A stretch of DNA of 64,000 bases, taken from positions 1 to 64,000 of the forward strand of contig ONGE01000014.1 in the NCBI GenBank assembly GCA_900317325.1, in the 5' to 3' direction. This document shows, piece after piece, positions 51,981 to 59,651 of this stretch. Position numbers and translations under genes: made by a program. Below the pieces are notes generated by a model. That model was given only the letters and a program-made list of their open reading frames with translations. It ran no database searches and was not told the DNA's origin. Within the stretch, counting starts at the first letter, position 1, and each line of letters opens with the position of its first letter. The DNA is from an uncultured Prevotellaceae bacterium. Its GTDB lineage: Bacteria > Bacteroidota > Bacteroidia > Bacteroidales > Muribaculaceae.

Positions 51981-54878
51981 TTACTTGCCGGCATCGCGCA
52001 CCTGGCTCGGGGCCATGCCGTAGTGCTGGCGGAAGACGCGCGAGAAATAGGCCACGTCCTGGAAGCCGCATTGCTCGGCGATGTCGCCGATGAGGCTGTC
52101 GGGGTTGTCCCGCAACAGGCGCATGGCTTTCTCCATGCGCAGCTGGGTGACGTAGGCCGGCACGTTCTTGCCTGTGAGGGTCTGGATCTTGCGGCGCAGC
52201 TGCGTCTCGCCCATCTTGAACGACAGGGCAATACGGTCAAAGTCGAGCTTGGAACCGCTCGACATCTGCTTCTCGACTTGACGGGCGAACTCGGCCAGGA
52301 AGTGGGCGTCGGCAGCGTCTCCGCTCTCGGTGCTGGTCACGCGGGACGACTCGACAGGCTGTCCGCCGGCAAATGCTTCACGCATCACGCGGCGACTCTC
52401 GATCAAGCGGCTCACCCATGCCCGGAGCTCCTCTCGCACGAACGGCTTCACCAGATAGGCATCGGCGCCGGCTTTGATGCCGCGGATGCGGTCTTTCTCG
52501 CCGATGCGGGCACTGAGCATGATGACCGGTATGTTGCAGGACCATGCGGCCTGACGCAGCTGACTGCAGAAATCGATACCGTTCATCTGCGGCATCTTCA
52601 CGTCGGTAATGATTAAGTCGGGCCTCAGTTCGCCGGCCTTGGCCAGTCCCTGCTCACCGTCACCGGCATAATGAACCTCGTAGTCCTGCTCGAGCGTTCT
52701 TCCCACCACGCGGGCCACATCGATGTGGTCCTCGACGACAAGCACCACGGGGCGGCCAGTGGCTTGGCTGTCCCGCAACCCGCCGTCAAGCGTTTCGAGC
52801 TGCTGGTGGCGCAACACCCTGTGCGCCACGTTGCGCAAGGGCTCCATCGTCAAGTCCAGCCGCTGCTTCACCTCATTGCCGTGCTTGCAGGGCAGTGTCA
52901 CGGTGAATACCGCGCCACGCTCCTTCATGCTGTCGACGGCTACGGTACCGCCCAGCGCCATGGTCATGTCGCGCACCACGGTCAGTCCGATGCCGATGCC
53001 GTCAACGAGCTGCTCGGCGGCAGCACTGCGGTAGAACGGCTCGAACACATGCGGCAGGTCTTCCTTGCCGATGCCCATGCCGTCGTCGGCCACTCGTATG
53101 ATGAATTTGCCGACGCTCACCCTCGTTGTGACGATGATCTTGCCATAGTCACGGCAATAGTTGATGGCATTCTCGATGAGGTTGCCCATGATGGTGTTCA
53201 GATAAGCGGGCACCAGATCGATGTCGGTGCTGCTCTCGCGGGGGGCATAGACCAGTTCGATGTTGCGCTCCTGGCATTGGTCGCGATAACTCTCCAGCAC
53301 CATTTTCACAAACGTCACCGCATCACCATGGCGCCAGTCGGGCTCCTTGATGGCACTGCGCACACTACCCACCTCAAGGATGCGGTCAACCAGCATCAGC
53401 AGGTTATTTCCTTGACGCTCAATCACATCAGCATTCTCGTGAAGGATCGACATCTCGGCACCCGACCGAGCGGCCTTGCCGTCCTTGACGATGTCAATGA
53501 TGCCGTCGATGGCACCCATGATGGCCGAGAGCGGGCTGCGCAACTGGTGCACCACGTTGGTGAAGAACAGCGAGCGGGTCTCCTCGACCTGGCGCATTAG
53601 CCGCTGGGTGCGGCCGCGCACACGATTGGCATACCACAAGGTCCCGATGACGGCAGCAGCCATGAGCAACAACAGGATCTGGGACCAAATCTGCATCTTG
53701 CGCGTGCGTTTCAGGTTGGTGATATCGCGGTTGAGCACGTCCACCTCGTCGCTTCTCACACTGAGCTCATAGTCAATGTGTTGAGAATGCATCTCGTCGC
53801 CCTTCATCAAGCCATGGATGCTGTCCTGAAGCGAGGTTCCCATGATATAATGATTCAAAGCCTCTTGCGGGTTACCTGCCAGCAGGCACAATTCGTAGTG
53901 CAGCATCTGAACCTCGGCCTGATACTCCTTGCTGCCGATGCGCAGGGCCTCGGTTTCGGCTTCGACAAGATAGTCGTGAGCCAGTTTTTCCTCACCCAAC
54001 AGGATGTTCACCCTGACGAGCGCCAGACACGACTTCAGCCAATACCAGACGGCAGATTTTTCCTTCAAGGCATCATAGGCCAGCTTGTATTCCTCGAGGG
54101 CACGCGAGAAGTGACGGCTGTCCTCCTCCAGTTCGCCGAAGTGCTGATGACACATGGCCACGCCCCTGCTGGTATTAGCCTTCTGGTTGAGTTCCATAGA
54201 TTTGCGGTAATACATCCACGCCGAATCAATTTGCCCGATCATGCGCTTGACGTTGCCCAGATGACCATAGTTCAAGGCTGCGCCATGGGTATCGTTAAGA
54301 TCCAGCTCGGTCTTCAAGGCAACACGCAGCACGCTGTCGGCAGCCCTGAAGTTGCAGAATTCCATCTCCACATTGCCGATGCCGTTGAGCGTCGAGGCGC
54401 GTAATTGCATCACCTCGTCGAGGTCACGGCCGCTATAGGCATCGACCAGTTTCAAGGCCTTGATATAATGGCCGTTAGCCGTTGTCAAGTCGCTGATGCG
54501 GCGATAACTGGAGCCCAAGCCGTTCAAGGCCGCCACCATTTCGATGGTATCAGCCTGATTGGTGGCAATAGCCAGGGCGGCTTTGTGACTGTCGATGGAT
54601 TTGTTGTAGAGCGCCTGATCGTGCAGCAGGAGGCCCAAATGCCTCAATGCCAGCATTTCACCCATGAGATCATTCTGCTCATGGGACTGACGGGCCAACA
54701 CTGCCAGCGAATCCACATCCCGGATCTGAGCGATCGTGCTGTCGAGCTGGGCATAACGCTCGTCATGGGGGCTGACCGAAGGCTTGCCTTGACGGCACGA
54801 CGGCATGACGGCCAACAGCATGGCCACCACACACAGCATCACGCGCCAAGTCTTTAAAGCAACGCTCCGGTTATTCAT
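51981..54878 (-). CDS. Hybrid two-component regulator: TPR sensor, kinase, receiver and AraC HTH
   Basis: A 965-residue one-polypeptide signalling system. It starts as a lipoprotein-like leader (AMLLAVMPSC, Cys28), then about nine TPR-like helices (residues 40-370; ALNGLGSSYRRISDLTTANG, GVAMCHQHFGELEEDSRHFS), a membrane segment (about 396-417, IWSQILLLLMAAAVIGTLWY), a HisKA helix with His444 in FFTNVVHQLRSPLSAIMGAI, an HATPase (GNLIENAINYC, ADDGMGIGKEDLPHVFEPFY), a receiver with Asp in LIITDVKMPQMNGIDFC and VKPF, and a C-terminal AraC HTH (LRRKIQTLTGKNVPAYV, GFQDVAYFSRVFRQHYGMAP). Most Bacteroidales hybrids sense with a beta-propeller; a TPR sensor is a less common form. The target genes are unknown. 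Confidence 0.95.
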   Translation of the reverse strand: MNNRSVALKTWRVMLCVVAMLLAVMPSCRQGKPSVSPHDERYAQLDSTIAQIRDVDSLAVLARQSHEQNDLMGEMLALRHLGLLLHDQALYNKSIDSHKAALAIATNQADTIEMVAALNGLGSSYRRISDLTTANGHYIKALKLVDAYSGRDLDEVMQLRASTLNGIGNVEMEFCNFRAADSVLRVALKTELDLNDTHGAALNYGHLGNVKRMIGQIDSAWMYYRKSMELNQKANTSRGVAMCHQHFGELEEDSRHFSRALEEYKLAYDALKEKSAVWYWLKSCLALVRVNILLGEEKLAHDYLVEAETEALRIGSKEYQAEVQMLHYELCLLAGNPQEALNHYIMGTSLQDSIHGLMKGDEMHSQHIDYELSVRSDEVDVLNRDITNLKRTRKMQIWSQILLLLMAAAVIGTLWYANRVRGRTQRLMRQVEETRSLFFTNVVHQLRSPLSAIMGAIDGIIDIVKDGKAARSGAEMSILHENADVIERQGNNLLMLVDRILEVGSVRSAIKEPDWRHGDAVTFVKMVLESYRDQCQERNIELVYAPRESSTDIDLVPAYLNTIMGNLIENAINYCRDYGKIIVTTRVSVGKFIIRVADDGMGIGKEDLPHVFEPFYRSAAAEQLVDGIGIGLTVVRDMTMALGGTVAVDSMKERGAVFTVTLPCKHGNEVKQRLDLTMEPLRNVAHRVLRHQQLETLDGGLRDSQATGRPVVLVVEDHIDVARVVGRTLEQDYEVHYAGDGEQGLAKAGELRPDLIITDVKMPQMNGIDFCSQLRQAAWSCNIPVIMLSARIGEKDRIRGIKAGADAYLVKPFVREELRAWVSRLIESRRVMREAFAGGQPVESSRVTSTESGDAADAHFLAEFARQVEKQMSSGSKLDFDRIALSFKMGETQLRRKIQTLTGKNVPAYVTQLRMEKAMRLLRDNPDSLIGDIAEQCGFQDVAYFSRVFRQHYGMAPSQVRDAGK

Positions 54879-54918
54879 CTGTCAAGCACTCTCAATAAAA
54901 AACATGAATTCAATGCCA

Positions 54919-54926
54919 CAAAAATA
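54919..54926 (-). promoter_or_regulatory. Promoter -7 box of the hybrid regulator gene
   Basis: TATTTTTG on the minus strand, about 41 bases before the ATG at 54878. Confidence 0.55.
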
Positions 54927-55084
54927 ATAAAATTCTGCTACTCTGCAACCTTTATTTAAAAAAATTTATTGTTCAAAGGTTATATTTTACGGTTCTATGG
55001 TGATATTATCTGCAAGAATGACGTTTTAAGGACTTATTTCTCGTTTTTTTAGGCACACAACAAGCTTCTTATCGATAAAATGAG

Positions 55085-55092
55085 TAACTTTG
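55085..55092 (+). promoter_or_regulatory. Promoter -7 box of the DUF4199 gene (decides the start codon)
   Basis: TAACTTTG falls inside what would be codons 2-5 if the ATG at 55080 were used. The real start must therefore be the ATG at 55101, eight bases past the box, giving a nearly leaderless mRNA. No convincing TTG is seen at -33. Confidence 0.65.
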
Positions 55093-55100
55093 CAGTTTGT

Positions 55101-55634
55101 ATGACAGAGAAGAAGAGCATTTACCAACTGGCAGCCGAGGCCGGATTACCGTTCGGGCTATATTTGGCGTGTGCGGGAGTGGCATCGGTGTTCACCGACT
55201 GGTTCCCGCCATTGGCCTTTGTGTTCCTGGGACTGCTTGTCGCCACGCCGATGCTGGTGTATCGGTTCCAGCGCCGCAAGTTCATCGAGGACGACGGCTT
55301 CACCGAGTATGCCGCCCTGTGGATGATGGGCATCATGCTGTTCATCCTGGGAGGCGTCGTGGCCAGTTTCATCGTCTATATGGTGCTGCAGTTCGGCCGG
55401 CCCAACTTCATGTATGAGCAGGCCCAAACGCTCATCAACGCCTACAAGGACATCCCCGAGATGCGCGACAGCGAGATGCTGCAAGTCATCCGCCGCATGG
55501 TCGATGAGAACCTCTTGCCGCGCCCCATCGAGGTGGTATTCAATGCCTTCTGGTTCATCGCCTTTGGCGGGTCGATCTTGAGCGCCATCACCGCTCTGGT
55601 GGCACAACGTCCGCTGCCCCGCCGCCGCAAGTAG
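55101..55634 (+). CDS. DUF4199 family membrane protein
   Basis: A 177-residue inner-membrane protein starting MTEKKSIYQLAAEAGLPFGL. Four membrane segments are likely (about residues 13-33, 35-56, 72-95 and 148-168). The middle loop EDDGFTEYAALWMMGIMLFI and the cytoplasmic or periplasmic MYEQAQTLINAYKDIPEMRD stretch fit DUF4199, a family almost confined to Bacteroidetes and often encoded beside a GT2 glycosyltransferase, as here. The role is unknown; a part in exporting or modifying a lipid-linked sugar is possible given the neighbour. Confidence 0.9.
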   Translation: MTEKKSIYQLAAEAGLPFGLYLACAGVASVFTDWFPPLAFVFLGLLVATPMLVYRFQRRKFIEDDGFTEYAALWMMGIMLFILGGVVASFIVYMVLQFGRPNFMYEQAQTLINAYKDIPEMRDSEMLQVIRRMVDENLLPRPIEVVFNAFWFIAFGGSILSAITALVAQRPLPRRRK

Positions 55635-55675
55635 AAACATCAACCGTAATATTAAAAAGGTATTATATATTTGAT

Positions 55676-56734
55676 ATGGATATTTCAGTAGTGGTACCCT
55701 TGTTTAACGAGGCCGAGTCCCTGCCCGAACTGGCGCAGTGGATCGAGCGCGTCATGGACGAGAACAACTTCACCTACGAGGTGCTGTTCATCAACGACGG
55801 CAGCACCGATGACTCGTGGAACGTCATCAAGGCACTGCACGACAAGAACCCGAGGATGAAAGGCATTGCCTTCCGCCGCAACTACGGCAAGTCTCCGGCG
55901 CTGAACACCGGTTTTGACCGGGCGTGCGGCGATGTCATCATCACCATGGACGCCGACCTCCAGGACAGCCCCGACGAGATTCCCGAGCTCTACCGCATGA
56001 TCAAGCAAGACGGCTATGACCTGGTGAGCGGCTGGAAGAAGAAACGCTACGACCCGTTGAGCAAGACCATACCCACCAAGCTGTTCAACGCCACCGCCAG
56101 GCGCGTGAGCGGCATCCACAACCTGCACGACTTCAACTGCGGTCTCAAGGCCTATCGCCGCGATGTGGTCAAGCACATCGAGGTCTATGGCGACATGCAT
56201 CGCTATGTGCCCTATCTGGCCAAGATCGCCGGTTTCACCCGCATCGGCGAGAAGGAGGTCAAGCACCGCGCTCGCAAGTACGGCACGACCAAGTTCGGTC
56301 TCGACCGCTTCGTGAACGGTTACCTCGACCTGCTCACGCTGTGGTTTCAGGGCAAGTTCGGTGTCAAGCCGATGCACTTCTTCGGTCTGCTGGGCAGCTT
56401 CATGTTCCTGCTGGGTTTCATCGCCGTGATCGTGGTGGGCGGACTCAAGCTCTACAACATGTACAGCGGCAACAGCTACCGCCTGGTCACCGAATCGCCC
56501 TACTTCTACCTGGCCCTGACGTCGATGCTCCTGGGAACGCAGCTGTTCCTCACGGGCTTCCTGGGCGAACTCATCATCCGTCACAGCAACGACCGCAACC
56601 ACTACGAGATCGGTGAGGAGATCATGGGCGACACCGTCACCCCGGCAGCAGCCATCGAGGCACGCCGCCACGACACCGACCTGGCCGAAGCCATCAGCAA
56701 TATCCAACGCCAAGCCACCGTCGAAGCCCAATGA
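55676..56734 (+). CDS. Family 2 glycosyltransferase, polyprenyl-phosphate sugar synthase type (GtrB/DPM1-like)
   Basis: A 352-residue membrane-bound enzyme that transfers a sugar from a nucleotide donor to polyprenyl phosphate. The GT-A domain shows ISVVVPLFNEAESLPELAQW, VLFINDGSTDDSWNVI, ITMDADLQDSPDEIPELYRM (D-x-D) and LHDFNCGLKAYRRDVVKHI, then ITRIGEKEVKHRARKYGTTK. Two membrane helices (about 238-262 and 280-302) precede a cytoplasmic tail. GtrB-type enzymes supply sugars for envelope glycans or lipid A modification. It lies 41 bases after the DUF4199 gene and overlaps the DUF6452 gene by four bases. Confidence 0.95.
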   Translation: MDISVVVPLFNEAESLPELAQWIERVMDENNFTYEVLFINDGSTDDSWNVIKALHDKNPRMKGIAFRRNYGKSPALNTGFDRACGDVIITMDADLQDSPDEIPELYRMIKQDGYDLVSGWKKKRYDPLSKTIPTKLFNATARRVSGIHNLHDFNCGLKAYRRDVVKHIEVYGDMHRYVPYLAKIAGFTRIGEKEVKHRARKYGTTKFGLDRFVNGYLDLLTLWFQGKFGVKPMHFFGLLGSFMFLLGFIAVIVVGGLKLYNMYSGNSYRLVTESPYFYLALTSMLLGTQLFLTGFLGELIIRHSNDRNHYEIGEEIMGDTVTPAAAIEARRHDTDLAEAISNIQRQATVEAQ

Positions 56735-57216
56735 ACCGCCTCCTGCACATAGCACTGCTTGCCCTGCTGGCTGCGGCGGCGCTGACGTCGTGCAACGACA
56801 ACAGTTGCCGCGAGAACGGCAGCAGCCTGCCGCTGGCGGTGTTCTATGTCAACGGTTCACAACAATCGGTGAACGGACTCACCATCATGGGCATCGGCGC
56901 CCCGGGCGACAGTCTGCTGGCCGAAGCCACCGCCCAGAGCGAACTGTACCTGCCCCTGAGGGCCACGACCACGACCACAAGCTACAAGATTTCGCGCCAG
57001 GTCACCCCTGAGCGTCTGGTCAGCGACACCGTCACCATCGACTACCAGCCAGTCGAGTACTTCCACTCGGTCGAGTGCGGCGCGATGTTCAACTTCGACA
57101 TCAAGAACGTGCGCTACACCAAGCACGGCATCGACTCGGTGGTGGTTGTCACGCCTCTCGTCACCAACTCGACCCTACCCGCACTACGCTTCTTTCTCAA
57201 GCAGTTTGACCAATGA
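56731..57216 (+). CDS. DUF6452 family lipoprotein
   Basis: A 161-residue lipoprotein (MNRLLHIALLALLAAAALTSC). The mature protein is CNDNSCRENGSSLPLAVFYV, NGLTIMGIGAPGDSLL, TSYKISRQVTPERLVSDTVT and FHSVECGAMFNFDIKNVRYT, the pattern of DUF6452. The family is a small beta-barrel-like protein of unknown role in Bacteroidales. It overlaps the upstream GT2 and the downstream DUF6048 gene by four bases each (ATGA), so the three are translationally coupled. Confidence 0.92.
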   Translation: MNRLLHIALLALLAAAALTSCNDNSCRENGSSLPLAVFYVNGSQQSVNGLTIMGIGAPGDSLLAEATAQSELYLPLRATTTTTSYKISRQVTPERLVSDTVTIDYQPVEYFHSVECGAMFNFDIKNVRYTKHGIDSVVVVTPLVTNSTLPALRFFLKQFDQ

Positions 57217-58100
57217 CACGTCGCAGCACATATCTCCTTCATGGCATCAAAGGGACGCTCCTTTTGATGACATTCTCGCTGCTGTTTGCCTTCAGTGGCA
57301 TGGCACAGGAGCCCGACAAGCGCCACGTGACACCGGTCAAGCCCGAAACCAACCGCGTGCAGCCGCCGCCCAAGGGCACCGACGAGATAATCATCCAGCA
57401 ATACATCAGCGGCGACAGCACCGCTGCCATGCAAGAAGCCCGCAAGGACTCGCTGCGCCGCATCTACCACCACTACCCGCTGCTCACCGACCTGACGCTG
57501 GGCATCGACATCGCCGAGCCCCTGTTCATGGTCTTCGGGCAGAGCTATGCCAGCTCCGGAGTCCATGCCACACTCAACATGTGGAACCGCTTGCAGCCCA
57601 CGGTCGAACTGGGTCTGGGATGGGCCAAATCCACGCCCGACGACATGAACTTCACCTATCGTGCCAAGCCCTCGCCCTACTTCAAGGTGGGCGTCAACTA
57701 CAACTTCATGTTCAAGAACTCGCCCGACTACCAGGCACTGCTCGGTATCAGGCTGGGCTACAGCACGTTCTCCTATGACGTGACCGACATTCATCACGCC
57801 AATTCCTATTGGCAGGAAGACCTCATGTTCGATATCAAGGGCGAGCGTTCACACGCCCTGTGGGGCGAAGCCGGCATCGGGCTCAAGGTCCGCCTGATCG
57901 ACCGCTTGTCGATGGGTTGGATGATACGCTACCACGGCGTTTTCAACTACGGCAAGAGCGAGCACTCAAGACCCTGGTTCATACCAGGTTACGGACCCCG
58001 CACCGGTTCGTTGGGCTTCTCGCTGACGATCAACTACACCCTGCCCCTGCATCGCGACAAACACGAGGTCGCTGCGTCCCAATCCGAAGCCAAACCCTGA
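57213..58100 (+). CDS. DUF6048 family outer-membrane-type protein
   Basis: A 295-residue exported protein with signal peptide (about 1-28, ending SGMAQE). A proline-rich, charged linker (VTPVKPETNRVQPPPKGTDE) leads to a beta-rich, probable eight-strand barrel-like core (DLTLGIDIAEPLFMVFGQSY, GLGWAKSTPDDMNFTYRAKP, YFKVGVNYNFMFKN, and GSLGFSLTINYTLPLH at the end). The pair DUF6452-DUF6048 is usually found together and acts presumably in the outer membrane. Function unknown. ATGA overlap with the preceding gene. Confidence 0.92.
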   Translation: MTRRSTYLLHGIKGTLLLMTFSLLFAFSGMAQEPDKRHVTPVKPETNRVQPPPKGTDEIIIQQYISGDSTAAMQEARKDSLRRIYHHYPLLTDLTLGIDIAEPLFMVFGQSYASSGVHATLNMWNRLQPTVELGLGWAKSTPDDMNFTYRAKPSPYFKVGVNYNFMFKNSPDYQALLGIRLGYSTFSYDVTDIHHANSYWQEDLMFDIKGERSHALWGEAGIGLKVRLIDRLSMGWMIRYHGVFNYGKSEHSRPWFIPGYGPRTGSLGFSLTINYTLPLHRDKHEVAASQSEAKP

Positions 58101-58117
58101 CACATCTATTCTGCGAT

Positions 58118-58261
58118 ATGGTTATCATCAACAAGAGGAAAATCGGCCCCAGCGCTCGCATTCCGCGGCTTGTTCCACCGGCACAGCCCGGCTGGTACAA
58201 GCGATTCAAGCAGCTGGCAGCCCGAGCCGACAAGCATTTCAAGGCCAAGACCATGCGTTGA
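58118..58261 (+). CDS. Possible 47-residue basic protein
   Basis: A short frame 17 bases after the DUF6048 stop, beginning MVIINKRKIGPSARIP and ending DKHFKAKTMR. It is strongly basic (about 13 Lys/Arg), with helix-like YKRFKQLAARADKHFK and no membrane segment. No ribosome-binding site can be judged in this phylum. It might be a real small protein or chance coding. I know no family. Confidence 0.4.
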   Translation: MVIINKRKIGPSARIPRLVPPAQPGWYKRFKQLAARADKHFKAKTMR

Positions 58262-58570
58262 GGCAAGCACCGCGCCTGCCGGCTCGCTCTTGAGCCGCGG
58301 CGAGAATTGGGGTCGCCATTGATTTTTTGAGGAATTTATCATCATTTTTCAAAAAAATTTTGTCAGTTCAAAAAAAGTTCGTAATATTGTACTCTGAAAA
58401 GCGGGAAAAAATGCGCATTTTAAGTGTATTATTCTCTTTTTCAATGTATTATAAACTTTCATGCACCACATTGGCGAATGCCGATGGCAGGGGTTTATGG
58501 TTACAGATTAAAAACAAAAAAAACTAACAATATTAATTAACATTATTACTAACAATTTAACTCATTTACT
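58262..58570. other. Intergenic region with long AT-rich leader and promoter
   Basis: Promoter at 58359-58389, then a leader of about 175 bases. It is highly AT-rich just before the ATG (AACAATATTAATTAACATT), a feature shared with the gene at 47343. No gene seen. Confidence 0.6.
58359..58389 (+). promoter_or_regulatory. Promoter of the 327-residue secreted protein
   Basis: TTTG at 58359-58362 and TAATATTG at 58382-58389, spacer 19. The -7 box deviates by one base from TAnnTTTG. Confidence 0.6.
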
Positions 58571-59554
58571 ATGAAGATTAAAAATTTACTTCTTTTTGCT
58601 GCAGTGGCATCGCTGAGCGTTTCGGCTTTCGCTGATGACCTCGCAACTGGTGAATTGGCAGTCCTCGCCGACGGCACTCCCGCAATGGTAGGCCAGACCA
58701 CCACCGACCACCTGTTCGTTCGTGGTGACTATACCGACATGGGTGATGTTAAGACCTACGAGAACACTGTTTCGTTCAAGGCCGGTACTCCCCAAACCGT
58801 TTGGTTGTGGCTCGATGACGACGCTATCTATCAGAATGAGAAGGTTCAGGCTCTGCCCAAGACCCTCATCAAGGACGGTGGTACTCCCTACAATGAGATC
58901 ACTTATAACTCGTTCCAGTGCGACCTGTACTTGCCCATGAGCATACAGATGATCAAGACCGAGAATGAGGATGGTGACGAGATTATGTTCGTACAGGGTG
59001 ACCGTATGCCCAACTCGGCTGAGTTCACCTTTGGTGAGAAGGAGTTCACCAAGACCATCGACGGTATTGAGTATCGCGTTTACTCGCTGATCTGCTCGAA
59101 CAAGCAGAACAACGGTACCCACTTCTCGGCTAAGAACGCTACCCGTTACACCAACAACGGTGCCCTGAAGAAGGACGACGCTGCCCTGATCGGTATCTTC
59201 CTGCAGAACAACAACCAGGCTGAGGTTGAAGGCCGTCTGGCTGACATGATCATCGCTAACCAGGAGTTTGGTCTGCGTGAGCCCTTCACCGTAGAGCCCA
59301 AGTGGGAGCCCAACGACTACCGCTTCATCTATGGCACCGGTGGCAACAACGAGACCCAGCGCTTCCAGCTCTACAACCGCGTTGCCCTGTTCGGCAGCTC
59401 GAGCGTAGTTGAGGATCTGGCTCAGAAGACCATCAACAACGTGAAGTATTACAATGTTGCCGGTATGGAGAGCAACATGCCCTTCGACGGTGTTAACATC
59501 AAGGTGACCACCTACAACGATGGTACCACCAGCACCTGCAAGGTGATCAAGTAA
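58571..59554 (+). CDS. Abundant secreted protein with sorting tail, unknown
   Basis: A 327-residue exported protein (signal peptide ends SAFADD). No family recognised. The mature protein is beta-rich: VSFKAGTPQTVWLWLDDDAI, FQCDLYLPMSIQMIKTENED, RMPNSAEFTFGEKEFTKTID and RVYSLICSNKQNNGTHFSAK, features like a cohesin or carbohydrate-binding fold (weak). The final 40 residues (VKYYNVAGMESNMPFDGVNI, TTYNDGTTSTCKVIK) are almost the same as in the protein at 47343. Codon use is highly uniform, and the leader is long, so it is probably abundant. A strong terminator follows at 59581-59609. Confidence 0.85.
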   Translation: MKIKNLLLFAAVASLSVSAFADDLATGELAVLADGTPAMVGQTTTDHLFVRGDYTDMGDVKTYENTVSFKAGTPQTVWLWLDDDAIYQNEKVQALPKTLIKDGGTPYNEITYNSFQCDLYLPMSIQMIKTENEDGDEIMFVQGDRMPNSAEFTFGEKEFTKTIDGIEYRVYSLICSNKQNNGTHFSAKNATRYTNNGALKKDDAALIGIFLQNNNQAEVEGRLADMIIANQEFGLREPFTVEPKWEPNDYRFIYGTGGNNETQRFQLYNRVALFGSSSVVEDLAQKTINNVKYYNVAGMESNMPFDGVNIKVTTYNDGTTSTCKVIK

Positions 59555-59580
59555 TATTACACTTCACTTGACAACAATAA

Positions 59581-59612
59581 AAAAGCCGTGGGCAATGCCC
59601 GCGGCTTTTTTC
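59581..59612 (+). terminator. Bidirectional terminator after the 327-residue protein
   Basis: AAAAGCCGTGGGC / GCCCGCGGCTTTTTT, 3-base loop with one G-T pair, A/U tracts on both sides. It may also stop the leftward phage gene. Confidence 0.85.
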
Positions 59613-59651
59613 GTTTTACCCTGCAGTTCATGTTCAACAAGCGTCACTTGG

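Noticed and set aside
55685-56755. A 356-codon minus-strand frame over the glycosyltransferase gene.
   Set aside because: Antisense shadow; the sense gene has all GT2 motifs and is translationally coupled to its neighbour.
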